Positions 32,250 to 41,797 of a stretch of 64,000 nucleotides of DNA are shown here, one piece after another. Source of the stretch: JAXLVB01 sp046329195 (GTDB lineage: Bacteria > Bacteroidota > Bacteroidia > Cytophagales > Spirosomataceae); assembly GCA_046329195.1 (NCBI GenBank), contig JAXLVB010000001.1, positions 1,116,001 through 1,180,000 on the forward strand, in the 5' to 3' direction. Position 1 is the stretch's first letter; every line of letters starts with the position of its first letter. The position numbers and the translations under genes are program-made. The notes beneath the pieces are model-generated. The model made no database searches and was not told the origin of the DNA. It saw only the letters and a list, made by a program, of their open reading frames with translations.

Positions 32250-33182
32250 ATGAACAATCGTCGAGATTTTCTGAAAGAGTTAGGAGGTATAGCGACAGGG
32301 CTGATGCTTACCCCCGCTGTGTCTGAAAACTTGTTAGCTATGACTCCCAAGAAGCCATTTTTAGAGATTTCGCTGGCCGAATGGTCGCTACACAAAGCCT
32401 TGTTTGGTAAAAAGATGACCAACTTGGATTTTCCAGCCAAAGCTAAAAACGAATTTGGCATCAGCGTGGTCGAATACGTGAATCAGTTTTTTAAAGACAA
32501 AGCCAAAGACACGGCCTATCTCAATGATTTATTGCAGCGTTGTAAAGACAATGGGGTCAAAAACCACCTCATTATGATTGATGGCGAAGGCGGAATGGCC
32601 GAAACCGATGACCAAAAGCGACTCAAAGCCGTTGAAAATCACTACAAATGGGTAGAAGCCGCCAAGTATTTGGGTTGCAAAACCATTCGGGTCAACGCTT
32701 ATGGCACAGGTACTGCCGAAGATGTCAAAAAAGCAGCGATAGATGGTTTGGGTAAGTTAGGCGAATTTGCCAAACCTTTTGGCATCAACATTATTGTTGA
32801 AAATCATGGAGGCATGTCGTCCAATGGCCAATGGCTCTCCGATGTGATGAAGCAAGTAGGCATGAAGCACGTAGGTACGCTGCCCGACTTTGGTAATTTT
32901 TGCATCAAACGTACTTCATCGGGCTGTGAAGAGGCCTATGACCGCTATCAAGGTACCAAAGAATTGATGCCTTATGCCAAAGGCGTGAGTGCCAAAACCT
33001 ACGATTTTGACGATAATGGTAATTGTATCGAAACCGACTACCAAAAAATCCTCACGATTGTCAAAGAATCAGGCTTCAAAGGATACATAGGTATCGAATA
33101 CGAAGGAAGTAAGTTGTCAGAAGAAGAAGGAATTAAGAAAACCAAAGAACTCATCGAAAAAACACTGGCTGGCCTCAGCTAA
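32250..33182 (+). CDS. Tat-exported sugar phosphate isomerase/epimerase-like TIM barrel
   Basis: A 310-residue protein of the xylose isomerase-like TIM-barrel (sugar phosphate isomerase/epimerase) superfamily. It begins with a twin-arginine signal, NNRRDFLKELGG, so it is likely periplasmic. Metal-binding acidic residues are visible in IIVENHGG (Glu), LPDFGNF (Asp), and YIGIEYEGS (Glu). It lies directly upstream of a Gfo/Idh/MocA oxidoreductase gene (30 bp gap). The pair resembles other Bacteroidota glycan or inositol catabolic modules. Start chosen at ATG 32250, where the Tat motif begins. Confidence 0.82.
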   Translation: MNNRRDFLKELGGIATGLMLTPAVSENLLAMTPKKPFLEISLAEWSLHKALFGKKMTNLDFPAKAKNEFGISVVEYVNQFFKDKAKDTAYLNDLLQRCKDNGVKNHLIMIDGEGGMAETDDQKRLKAVENHYKWVEAAKYLGCKTIRVNAYGTGTAEDVKKAAIDGLGKLGEFAKPFGINIIVENHGGMSSNGQWLSDVMKQVGMKHVGTLPDFGNFCIKRTSSGCEEAYDRYQGTKELMPYAKGVSAKTYDFDDNGNCIETDYQKILTIVKESGFKGYIGIEYEGSKLSEEEGIKKTKELIEKTLAGLS

Positions 33183-33212
33183 TAAACACGTAAACTCCCC
33201 ACTATCTAAACC

Positions 33213-34688
33213 ATGCAAAAGAAACAGTCGAACCCCCAAACCAGCCGGCGGAATTTTATAAAAAATGGTGCCTTAGCTGCCGCAGCTTTCTACATTGTAC
33301 CTCGGCACGTTCTTGGCAAAGGCTTCATTGCTCCAAGCGACAAGTTGAACATAGCAGCCATTGGGGCTGGCGGCAAAGGCCAGTCCGACATCATCAACGC
33401 CTACAACAACGGTACGTCTAACGTAGTAGCGCTTTGCGATGTAGATTGGGCCAGAGCAAAAGTAGCGATTGATAAATTTCCGAATGCCAAAAAATATCGA
33501 GATTTCAGAGTGATGCTCGACGAAATGCGTTCGGATATTGATGCTGTAACCATCTCAACACCAGACCACTTCCACGCCTACGCTGCCATGCACTGCATGC
33601 AGTTGGGTAAGCACGTGTACGTTCAAAAGCCACTTACACACAACATTGCCGAAGCTCGAATGCTTACGCAAGCGGCTCGTAAGTATAAAGTAGTTACTCA
33701 AATGGGTAACCAAGGGTCATCGAACCCTGCTCAAAACGTAGCCATCAAGTGGTTTGACGAAGGCAAAATCGGTACGGTTCATACTGTAAATATCTGGACT
33801 AATCGCCCCGTGTGGCCACAAGGGATTCCGCTACCTACTGATAAGCCTGCACTCATTGATTCAATGTCTGCCAAAGACTGGGATACTTGGGTTGGGCCGG
33901 CGCAATGGGTAGATTATCACCCACTTTATCACCCGTTTAAGTGGCGTGGATGGTGGAACTTCGGTACAGGAGCGTTGGGCGATATTGGCTGCCACACCAT
34001 TGATTCTGCCTTCCGTATTTTGGGGTTAGGTTACCCAACCGAGGTAGAGTGTAGCGTAGGTGCGGTATTTATCAAAGACTGGACACCCGAATACATCCCC
34101 GAGGGCTGCCCGCCGTCGTCGCATGTGGAAATCAAATTCCCTGCCACCAAAAAGAACAAATCACCACTCAAAATGATTTGGATGGATGGCGGTATCCGAC
34201 CCATGCACCCCGACTTGATTCCGGCTAATGAAGCCATCAGCAACGACGGTGGCGCTAATGGTATCATCTTGACCGGAACCAAAGGCATCATGACCATTGG
34301 TATGTATGGCAATGACCCTAAAATTTACCTGAACTCAGGCGAAAAAATAGAAATGCCTAAAGCGCCAGCGTCGGATGTGAAGCCATTGCCTGAATACGGC
34401 CACCAAGTAAGCTGGACCAACGCTTGTAAGGCTGGGTTTGGTAGCAAAGAACACAAAGAACTCACCTCGTCGTTTGATTACTCCGGCCCACTTACCGAAA
34501 CGGTACTAATGGGTAACTTAGCGATTCGGAGCTATATGCTTCGTAAGAAAAATGAAAAAGGTGGCTTTGACTTCTATGGCCGCAACAAACTCATCTGGAA
34601 CGGCGAAGACATGAAAATCACCAATTTTGACGATGCTAACCAGTTTGTGGGCAGAACCTACCGAGAAGGTTGGTCGGTAAGTATGTAA
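33213..34688 (+). CDS. Tat-exported Gfo/Idh/MocA oxidoreductase 1
   Basis: A 491-residue NAD(P)-dependent sugar oxidoreductase of the Gfo/Idh/MocA family. It has a twin-arginine signal (TSRRNFIKNGALAAAAF), the dinucleotide-binding AAIGAGGKGQSD and the EKP-like sugar-site motif here as VQKPLTHN (Gln for Glu). The C-terminal domain has the usual WNFGTGALGDIGCHTID metal-binding/His block. It is a close paralogue of the next gene. Some members act in glycosidase-like redox cleavage, but substrate is unknown. Confidence 0.88.
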   Translation: MQKKQSNPQTSRRNFIKNGALAAAAFYIVPRHVLGKGFIAPSDKLNIAAIGAGGKGQSDIINAYNNGTSNVVALCDVDWARAKVAIDKFPNAKKYRDFRVMLDEMRSDIDAVTISTPDHFHAYAAMHCMQLGKHVYVQKPLTHNIAEARMLTQAARKYKVVTQMGNQGSSNPAQNVAIKWFDEGKIGTVHTVNIWTNRPVWPQGIPLPTDKPALIDSMSAKDWDTWVGPAQWVDYHPLYHPFKWRGWWNFGTGALGDIGCHTIDSAFRILGLGYPTEVECSVGAVFIKDWTPEYIPEGCPPSSHVEIKFPATKKNKSPLKMIWMDGGIRPMHPDLIPANEAISNDGGANGIILTGTKGIMTIGMYGNDPKIYLNSGEKIEMPKAPASDVKPLPEYGHQVSWTNACKAGFGSKEHKELTSSFDYSGPLTETVLMGNLAIRSYMLRKKNEKGGFDFYGRNKLIWNGEDMKITNFDDANQFVGRTYREGWSVSM

Positions 34689-34718
34689 ATTGATTCAACG
34701 AGCAATCTGCTCATCTTG

Positions 34719-34758
34719 CACCAGTCCAATAAGTTCCTTTTGGGCTGGTGTGTTTTCT
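34719..34758 (+). terminator. Terminator after Gfo/Idh/MocA 1
   Basis: CACCAG (34720-34725) pairs with CTGGTG (34746-34751), with internal CC/GG pairs, then TGTTTTCT. Confidence 0.55.
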
Positions 34759-34848
34759 ATAAAATATTCTTCCAGAATAAGCTGATTGTCAACGTTGTAA
34801 GGCTGCGATTCTGTTCTGGAAAGTTCAATGTTCTTCAACAACTATTGT

Positions 34849-36294
34849 ATGGAAAAAGAAACAACCTCTTCGCTGTCTCGGCGGCATTTCCTCCGAAGTG
34901 GCGCTTTGGCTACGGCTGCGTTTTATATTGTGCCTCGGCACGTACTGGGCAAGGGTTTTGTAGCGCCTTCTGACAAGCTTAATATTGCTGCGGTAGGCTG
35001 TGGCGGTAAGGCCGACTATAATATCCAACAAGCCTATAACAATGGTTCAGACAATTTTGTGGCCTTGTGTGATGTGGACGACCGTCAATCCAAAAAATAT
35101 CGAGAGAAATTCCCCAATGCGCCCTATTATCGAGATTTCCGCAAAATGCTCGATGCCGAAGCCAAAAATATTGATGCGGTAATCGTCACCACGCCCGACC
35201 ACATGCACTATCCTGTAGCGATGGCTGCGATGGCTTTAGGTAAGCACGTGTATGTTGAAAAACCCCTCACACACGATTTGTGGGAGGCTCGCCAACTTAC
35301 AGAAGCGGCTCAACGCTACAAAGTAGTAACCCAAATGGGCAATCAAGGGTCGTCGGGTAAGTGGACACGGGTGGTGGAGAATATTATTGCCACGGGTGCT
35401 ATTGGTTCTGTACATACGGTAGAAGTATGGACCAACCGCCCCGTATGGCCCCAAGGCGTGAAATCGCCCAAAGACAAAGGTGAAAAACAAGCCATACCAA
35501 GCGAAGTAGATTGGGATTTGTGGCTGGGCACGGCGCCGTACCGTGATTATCACGAAGCCTACATGCCTTTCCGTTGGCGTGGCTATTGGGATTTTGGTAC
35601 GGGAGCCTTAGGCGATATGGGTTGCCACTTTATGGATGTACCGTTCAGAGCCTTGCATTTAGGGTACCCCACGTCGGTAGAGTGTAGTGTGGGTTCAGTA
35701 TATAAAGATTTCTTTGACGAGGCCTTTTTTGATGATGTTTGCCCACCAGCAACGGCCATTCATCTCAAATTTCCGTCACAAGACAAAAAAGTAAAAGAAA
35801 TCAGCCTTTCGTGGTACGATGGTGGGATTCGCCCTAAACTACCTGATGGTTGTAGCTACGAAAAGGTATTTGCAAACATTGACGGGGGAATTTTATTTAC
35901 AGGTACAAAGGGTATATTAGCTGCCGAACTTTTTGGCAACAATCCGAAACTCTTCCCCGAAGATAAATTTGCCAATTATAAAATGCCTGCGCCGATTCGT
36001 CCATTAGTTGAAGGCGATACAGCAGGGCATCAGCAGCAGTGGGTAAAAGCCTGCAAGCAGGGTTTTGGCACTTATACCAGTTCGTCGTTTGACCAATCGG
36101 GACCACTGACCGAAACCGTGATTATGGGTAATTTAGCGGTTCGTAGCTATCTGTATCGTGAGCCACGTGCCAAGGGTGGATTCAACTTCCCTGGGCGTAA
36201 ACGCCTACTTTGGGATGGTCAAAACCAACAAATCACTAACTTTGACGTAGCCAATCAGTTTGTGCGCCGTAAATACAGAGAAGGCTGGACTTAG
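34849..36294 (+). CDS. Tat-exported Gfo/Idh/MocA oxidoreductase 2
   Basis: A 481-residue paralogue of the preceding gene. Tat signal SRRHFLRSGALATAAF, Rossmann AAVGCGGKADYN, and here the canonical VEKPLTHD. The WDFGTGALGDMGCHFMD block is retained. High identity in the first 40 residues (AFYIVPRHVLGKGF in both) shows a local duplication. The pair probably processes related sugars in the periplasm. The start is ATG 34849, as the Tat motif begins there. Confidence 0.88.
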   Translation: MEKETTSSLSRRHFLRSGALATAAFYIVPRHVLGKGFVAPSDKLNIAAVGCGGKADYNIQQAYNNGSDNFVALCDVDDRQSKKYREKFPNAPYYRDFRKMLDAEAKNIDAVIVTTPDHMHYPVAMAAMALGKHVYVEKPLTHDLWEARQLTEAAQRYKVVTQMGNQGSSGKWTRVVENIIATGAIGSVHTVEVWTNRPVWPQGVKSPKDKGEKQAIPSEVDWDLWLGTAPYRDYHEAYMPFRWRGYWDFGTGALGDMGCHFMDVPFRALHLGYPTSVECSVGSVYKDFFDEAFFDDVCPPATAIHLKFPSQDKKVKEISLSWYDGGIRPKLPDGCSYEKVFANIDGGILFTGTKGILAAELFGNNPKLFPEDKFANYKMPAPIRPLVEGDTAGHQQQWVKACKQGFGTYTSSSFDQSGPLTETVIMGNLAVRSYLYREPRAKGGFNFPGRKRLLWDGQNQQITNFDVANQFVRRKYREGWT

Positions 36295-36317
36295 CCTGTT
36301 GACGTTTATACCGTAAG

Positions 36318-36351
36318 AAGGGATATGGGCATGCTCCATGTCCCTTTTTTT
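36318..36351 (+). terminator. Terminator after Gfo/Idh/MocA 2
   Basis: GGGATATGG (36320-36328) pairs with CCATGTCCC (36336-36344), one wobble, then a T-run that reaches the rnhB stop codon. Confidence 0.8.
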
Positions 36352-36925
36352 ATCGTACCTTAAACGTCAGCCTGTGGTAAGGGGTAGAGCCATGTTGTAA
36401 GATGGCCTTGCGGTGATAGGGTGTAGGGTAGCCTACATTTTGCTCCCAACCATAGTGGGGGTATTGTTGCGCTAATTGAGCCATTAAGCCATCTCGATAC
36501 GTTTTGGCCAAAACAGAAGCCGCTGCAATAGACAAGTACTTGGTGTCGCCTTTGACAATACAAGTATGAGGGATAAACGGATACGGCGTAAACCGGTTGC
36601 CGTCCACCAATAAGTGTTCGGGGCAAACTTTGAGTTGCGCTACAGCCTTGTGCATAGCCAAGAAAGAAGCCTTCAGAATATTGATTTCGTCAATTTGTTG
36701 ATTAGAAACCTCCGCAATAGCCCACGCTAAGGCATCTCGCTTGATTTCGACTTCGAGTGTAAGTCGTTGATGATGAGAGAGTTGTTTAGAGTCGTTGAGG
36801 AGGTCATGACGATACTCAGAAGGCAAAATAACGGCTGCTGCCACGACGGGGCCGGCCAGACACCCCCGCCCGACTTCGTCAAGCCCAGCCTCAATAACGC
36901 CGGTATGATAAGAAGCAAGCAGCAT
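36350..36925 (-). CDS. rnhB: Ribonuclease HII
   Basis: A 191-residue RNase HII, which cleaves RNA in RNA-DNA hybrids and removes single ribonucleotides from DNA. The catalytic DEVGRG (Asp, Glu), LLVDGN (Asp) and the SVLAKTYRD Asp are present. It overlaps batA by one base (TAATG on the minus strand), so the two are cotranscribed. It ends within the terminator of the convergent gene. Confidence 0.95.
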   Translation of the reverse strand: MLLASYHTGVIEAGLDEVGRGCLAGPVVAAAVILPSEYRHDLLNDSKQLSHHQRLTLEVEIKRDALAWAIAEVSNQQIDEINILKASFLAMHKAVAQLKVCPEHLLVDGNRFTPYPFIPHTCIVKGDTKYLSIAAASVLAKTYRDGLMAQLAQQYPHYGWEQNVGYPTPYHRKAILQHGSTPYHRLTFKVR

Positions 36926-37950
36926 TAGTCTTCGAGAATGTTACCAATAAAACTGGTTTTGGCCATAAAGGCCAGCAACCAAAACAAAATAGCCCAACGC
37001 AGGTAAGTATGATATACGTCCTGAACGTCTTTGTATTGAGTACTTTTTATCTTTACTTTCTCTAATTGGTTGATTTGCGCAAAAATACCCGAAAGTGCTT
37101 GGGCATCACGTGCTCGGAAGGCTTGTCCTTGTGCAATAGACGTAATCTGACGGAACATCCCTTCGTCAACAGCCGTGCTAACAGCGGTTGTCGAATCCCG
37201 CTGAATCATGGTTTTGGTAATACGCCCAATCGCAATGGCATAGACCCGTACTCCATACGCACGAGCCAATTGGGCGGCCATCACGGGGTCTAATTCGCCA
37301 GCCGTGTTGTCGCCGTCACTAATCAAAATGGCCACTTTACTCTTCGATTCGGTATCTCGAAGACGATTGATACACACCCCTAATGCCTTACCAATGGCCG
37401 TTCCTGATTCTCGAACCAACGAAGGCTTAATGTCAGCAAGGTAGGCGTAGAGGGCTTCGTAGTCGGTGGTAGGGGGGCATAGAGTAAAAGCATCACCAGC
37501 AAACACAACCAACCCAATGCGGTCTTGAAATCGGCCCTTGATGAAGTTGGCTGCGACTTTTTTGGCGGCTTCGAGTCGGTTGGGCAACACATCTCGCTCT
37601 TGCATAGACTCCGAAATGTCCAATGCCAACACAATATCAATGCCCTCGGCAGAGCGATCGGTCTGTTCGCTTACTTTTTGGGGACGAGCCAACACAACCA
37701 GTAATAGCGTAATGGCAATGCACATCAAAATAGCCGGGAGGTGTCGAAGATAGCTAACCCAACTGGTGCGGATGTCTTCTCGCACAAAGGCCATGGGTAG
37801 GCGCTGCTGCGATTTGCCAAGAAACAACCACCGAAACAAGTACAGCAAAGGCACACCAATCACCCCATACAAAAAGTAGGGGTTGGCCCACTCAAAGCTG
37901 CTGAGTGTGTCCCAAGTGAACCAATGCGCCGAAAACCAATCTTGTGTCAT
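36925..37950 (-). CDS. batA: BatA-like VWA-domain membrane protein
   Basis: A 341-residue protein with N-terminal hydrophobic helices (YFLYGVIGVPLLYLFRWLF and LPAILMCIAITLLLVVLA), a von Willebrand A domain with the MIDAS motif DISES (residues 111-115) and ISDGDNTAG, and a C-terminal helix near residue 325. This matches BatA of the Bacteroides aerotolerance locus. Other bat genes are not present downstream; rnhB follows instead, so the operon may be truncated or the others lie upstream beyond. The role is in envelope stress or oxygen tolerance and is poorly defined. Confidence 0.85.
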   Translation of the reverse strand: MTQDWFSAHWFTWDTLSSFEWANPYFLYGVIGVPLLYLFRWLFLGKSQQRLPMAFVREDIRTSWVSYLRHLPAILMCIAITLLLVVLARPQKVSEQTDRSAEGIDIVLALDISESMQERDVLPNRLEAAKKVAANFIKGRFQDRIGLVVFAGDAFTLCPPTTDYEALYAYLADIKPSLVRESGTAIGKALGVCINRLRDTESKSKVAILISDGDNTAGELDPVMAAQLARAYGVRVYAIAIGRITKTMIQRDSTTAVSTAVDEGMFRQITSIAQGQAFRARDAQALSGIFAQINQLEKVKIKSTQYKDVQDVYHTYLRWAILFWLLAFMAKTSFIGNILED

Positions 37951-38102
37951 ACGCTACAAGCCATTTTCTAAGTGGGAGTTGATTTGTCAAAAATAGTGTG
38001 AATAATTCAAAAAATCGCTGAAGAGAAGGAGTTATTGCTTGTGTAAAATGAAGAATCAGGTTGATTATCAGTTTATTACTCTTCTATGTTTCCTAGGTTT
38101 CT

Positions 38103-39899
38103 ATGTGGTTAAAAAACGCCGTATCTGTAAATTTTACAATTTATTGCCAAAGCCTTCTCATTTTTGTAGTTAATTCGAGATTCGTTTTACTAACCCTGCC
38201 ATTACTGTTGAAGAATCCTATTGTCATCCGACTCGTCACGCTGATACCGATTGCGTTATTTTTTACCTATTTCGGCTTTTTTGCAGTAGATGCCCCTTGG
38301 TTCGACGACTTCGAAGCATTCCCCGCCTTTTTGTTAGATTATTTGCAGGCGCCTTCTATTGCTGAAAAACTCCGGCTATTGTTCAAACCCAACAACGAGC
38401 ACCGTATCTTGTTTGGTAAACTCGTTACGGTGCTTGGGTATGCATTTTCGGGTAAACTGGATTACCGCTGGTTGATGCTGGTAGGCAACTTATGCATTAT
38501 TGGCATTTGGTGGATACTGATGCGTATTTTTGAACGTAACCGACTCAACCCGTGGTTTGGTCTGCCTCTTGTGTTGCTGTTGTTTCAGCCTCATTATCAT
38601 TTACTTACCTTTTGGGCTATTACCAGCCTGCAACATCAACCAACTGCCTTTTTAGTCTTATTGTCGCTGTATTGCTTAGTCAAAAAGTCCCCAAAGTCAT
38701 TCGTATTGAGTTTATTATTGATGGTCATTGCCACCTTTTCTATGTCAAACGGTATGTTTGGTTGGGTAGCTGGGTGTGTTGTGTTGTTGGTACAGGGACG
38801 GTATAAGACCTTAGCGGGGTGGGGTATCTGCATGGTAGTGGCTGTAATGCTGTATTTTCATGGTTTTACCACACAAGGCAATGAAGCCGGGTTTACGTTT
38901 TTTAAGCAGCACCCACATCTGACCATTTTTGCGTTTTTTGCTTTTGTGGGCGGCTTCTTAGACCTAATTCCGTCTCATTATGAGCCTTACCGCTTTGCAT
39001 TGCCTATTGTTTTTGGTGGACTTTTGTCTTTGTTTTTGGGGATTCGACTTTGGAAAATGCTGGTTCCATCCCAGTGGTCATGGCGCAATATCACTACTCG
39101 ATGGCAGCAAATCCCAGCAGACCAATTATTTTTGGTAGGAGGTCTAATCTATTTGATTTTGAACGCCTTAGTTGTTGCCATTTTGCGACCACGCTTCGGT
39201 TTTGGGGTATTGGTGGTGAGTAACTACAAGCTTTATCCAACGTTGTTTGTTACTTTGTGTTATGCTTTATGGGCACTTCAAGTACCTAAACGACAATCAC
39301 TATCCTCATCACAACGCTTGAGTTATACTATTGGCTTAGGGTTAGTGTTGCTACTTAATGCCTTAGCTTATTTGCGCTTCACGCCAGAGGTACAAAATCG
39401 TCATCGTAACTTGGTGGTTAATTGCTTTAATCAGCGTCACAATCAAGTAGGTTTAGGAGGAATGGTCAACACACCGCTGGCTCGATACATTGATAGCGTG
39501 ATGCAACAAAGCATTCGGGCGGGTCACTACCGTTTTCCTACCAATTTCTATACCTCATACGAAACGGAACTGTTTCAAAAACCAAGCCAAGAAACCAGTA
39601 TTCCTGCCTTGCGACTTATCGAAACGCAAGAGAATTTTTCGGTGCAACACCTTGATTATCAAAACAAAAATCTCTCGGATGATGCCCTCTATATTCTATT
39701 AAAATCGGACAAACGAACCTTTCTATTTTATACCCAAGCTATTCCGTATCAAGGGCGTAATCCATTCAAATCCCAGAAGGGCGTGGTGGCTTTTGTGCCG
39801 AGGTCAATGCTCTACGAAGGCCAGTATCAGGTAGGGTTGTTGATTGTTAATGGCTCAGAGCATGAGTTGGTGTGGACAAACCAACGCCTGAAAAAATAA
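38103..39899 (+). CDS. Polytopic membrane protein, GT-C-like
   Basis: A 598-residue protein with about ten hydrophobic helices in its first 420 residues and a soluble C-terminal part. The first periplasmic loop has WFDDFEAFPAF, an acidic motif where GT-C glycosyltransferases keep a catalytic Asp, so a lipid-linked sugar transferase is possible but not proved. A NEHRI motif in the next segment may belong to the same site. A DPM1-like GT2 follows 167 bp downstream, which could make a polyprenyl-phosphate sugar donor for it. The start is uncertain because several in-frame codons precede the first clear helix. Confidence 0.6.
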   Translation: MWLKNAVSVNFTIYCQSLLIFVVNSRFVLLTLPLLLKNPIVIRLVTLIPIALFFTYFGFFAVDAPWFDDFEAFPAFLLDYLQAPSIAEKLRLLFKPNNEHRILFGKLVTVLGYAFSGKLDYRWLMLVGNLCIIGIWWILMRIFERNRLNPWFGLPLVLLLFQPHYHLLTFWAITSLQHQPTAFLVLLSLYCLVKKSPKSFVLSLLLMVIATFSMSNGMFGWVAGCVVLLVQGRYKTLAGWGICMVVAVMLYFHGFTTQGNEAGFTFFKQHPHLTIFAFFAFVGGFLDLIPSHYEPYRFALPIVFGGLLSLFLGIRLWKMLVPSQWSWRNITTRWQQIPADQLFLVGGLIYLILNALVVAILRPRFGFGVLVVSNYKLYPTLFVTLCYALWALQVPKRQSLSSSQRLSYTIGLGLVLLLNALAYLRFTPEVQNRHRNLVVNCFNQRHNQVGLGGMVNTPLARYIDSVMQQSIRAGHYRFPTNFYTSYETELFQKPSQETSIPALRLIETQENFSVQHLDYQNKNLSDDALYILLKSDKRTFLFYTQAIPYQGRNPFKSQKGVVAFVPRSMLYEGQYQVGLLIVNGSEHELVWTNQRLKK

Positions 39900-40066
39900 G
39901 GGCTGATGGCGTTTGAGTATGGGTAAAACCTGCTGATTTTGTAACTTGCCAACCGATTCGGTGATAAAAAACTGTTCCCTTATCCCAATAGATTCAAACA
40001 GGATATGGGTGAACGCTGGACAATTGCGAATAACTCATAACAAGTGCAAAGGCACGTATAAAACTC

Positions 40067-41038
40067 TTGCAAGAACAACTACCCCAAATCTCGATTATTG
40101 CACCGCTTTACAACGAAAGCGAGTCGCTACCACACTTGGTTGAACGACTGAACAAGTTGATGGATACACTGTCGTGTCGTATCGAAGTGGTGCTGATAGA
40201 TGACGGTAGCCGTGACAACACGCCGCAGCAAATGCAAGCCTTGGCCCTGTCAGATGCTCGTTATCAGGGGGTGTTTTTGTCTCGTAATCATGGGCACCAG
40301 TTAGCCCTCACGGCGGGCATTGCCTCGGCAAGAGGCACAGAGGCACTTTTTATCATAGACGGCGACTTGCAAGACCCTCCCGAGTTGTTACCAGCGTTCT
40401 ATGAGCAGTTTCTGCAAGGCTATGATGTGGTGTATGCTGTGCGGAAAAAACGGAAAGAAGGAGTTATCAAACGCACGGCCTACTTCGCTTTTTATCGCCT
40501 GCTCAAGTCTATTTCGTACATTGATTTACCACTCGATAGCGGCGATTTTTGCCTGATTTCCAGACGAGTAGCAGATATTCTGAATCAAATGCCCGAAGAA
40601 AGCCGCTTTTTACGAGGGATGCGCTCTTGGATTGGGTTTCGACAGATTGGAGTGTCGTATGAGCGAGACGAACGGGTAGCTGGTGAGCCTAAATATTCAT
40701 TTAAGCAGCTCTTTCGACTGGCATACAACGGTATTTTTAACTTTAGCGAGTTTCCAATCAAGTTTGTGACTCGGTTGGGTGGGGCGGCCATTTTGCTGGC
40801 AGTTCTATACTTTGTATATGTAGTTTATAAAAAATACTTTTTAGAAGGTGTCATCGAAGGCTTCACTGCACTGCTTTTTACCGTTATTCTGTTTAGTGGT
40901 GTGCAACTAGTGGCCTTAGGCATCATCGGCGAATACGTACTGCGTATCTTTTTCCAATCAAAAAATCGCCCCCTTTTTATTATCAAAGAAGTAATCAAAG
41001 ACGGCAAACGCACGGATGAGTCAGAGAGGTTGAGGTAA
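40067..41038 (+). CDS. DPM1-like family 2 glycosyltransferase
   Basis: A 323-residue GT2 of the polyprenyl-phosphate glycosyltransferase type: N-terminal catalytic domain with APLYNES, VVLIDDGSRD, IIDGDLQDPPE (DxD-like) and a QxxRW-like C-terminal region, then two transmembrane helices (about residues 235-300). It probably moves a sugar from a nucleotide to undecaprenyl phosphate. The start is TTG at 40067; no in-frame ATG or GTG lies near the family N-terminus. Context with the preceding membrane protein suggests glycan or envelope assembly. Confidence 0.88.
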   Translation: MQEQLPQISIIAPLYNESESLPHLVERLNKLMDTLSCRIEVVLIDDGSRDNTPQQMQALALSDARYQGVFLSRNHGHQLALTAGIASARGTEALFIIDGDLQDPPELLPAFYEQFLQGYDVVYAVRKKRKEGVIKRTAYFAFYRLLKSISYIDLPLDSGDFCLISRRVADILNQMPEESRFLRGMRSWIGFRQIGVSYERDERVAGEPKYSFKQLFRLAYNGIFNFSEFPIKFVTRLGGAAILLAVLYFVYVVYKKYFLEGVIEGFTALLFTVILFSGVQLVALGIIGEYVLRIFFQSKNRPLFIIKEVIKDGKRTDESERLR

Positions 41039-41345
41039 TTGTTAATAGTGTGCCTCTTACCAACACTGCTTTATGTCAGTGAATAGGTTAGCGTCTTGCT
41101 AAACCCTACTTTTATCTGAACCCTTGTAGTCTATTGTCTATGAAGTGACAAGAATAAATAAATTAACCCCAATCGGCATTTACAAATTGTAGAGGCGTAT
41201 GACATGCGCCTGCATCCTAATCAAAGGTTGATATAACTACGTTTGTATTCTCAATATTCGATAAAAAGCAAACGGAACAAGAGCCATCTTGTTCCGTTCT
41301 TTTGTGGATTTTATCGTCTGCTACTTTTTCAAGTACGCCTTAAAC
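41039..41345. other. Gap with quasi-palindrome and terminator
   Basis: No gene in this 307-bp gap. A terminator for the ACP gene lies at 41271-41298. AGGCGTATG (41193-41201) faces CATGCGCCT (41203-41211), a 19-bp quasi-palindrome with one G-T, of the type seen in small dispersed intergenic repeats. Only one copy is noticed in the window. Confidence 0.4.
41271..41298 (-). terminator. Terminator after acyl carrier protein gene
   Basis: AACGGAACAAGA (41271-41282) pairs with TCTTGTTCCGTT (41287-41298), 4-nt loop; a T-run follows on the minus strand. Confidence 0.8.
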
Positions 41346-41594
41346 TTAGGCAAACACAGGTTCTAAGTGATGCTCTACGCAATGCGCTAAGTCTTGTACC
41401 GTTCGCACATTTTCTAATTCCTGATCAGGAATATTGATGCGGAAAAATTGCTCAATTTCATATACTGTTTCCAAAAACTCAATCGAATTGAGCCCTAAGT
41501 CAGAGCGAAAACTTTTCAATGGTTTCACCGCAAGCGGGTTGATGAAGAAGTTTTTAGACAATATTTTCTTGATTTCTTGATATACTGCCTCCAT
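41346..41594 (-). CDS. Acyl carrier protein
   Basis: An 82-residue ACP. The phosphopantetheine-attachment Ser37 is in DLGLNSIEFLE; the helix pattern is standard. It differs from the usual housekeeping AcpP (DSLDTVEL) and lies apart from fatty acid synthesis genes, so it may serve a dedicated pathway. It is monocistronic with its own terminator. Confidence 0.88.
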   Translation of the reverse strand: MEAVYQEIKKILSKNFFINPLAVKPLKSFRSDLGLNSIEFLETVYEIEQFFRINIPDQELENVRTVQDLAHCVEHHLEPVFA

Positions 41595-41797
41595 AATTTT
41601 GTATTTTTTCTTGCTAAGCTACTGGTATTAACGGATAAATCGCCTTGTTAGTTTACAAAAAGTTGAATTTTTTTTATTTTGCCTCAAAAATTCAGCCTCT
41701 TTTCATCGCTATTTCTTCCGTTTTCATCCACAAATTACAGGGTTTTTAGTATCAAAAACGATGATTTCTGTCAGTTTTCATCTTGATACGGTCCAAT

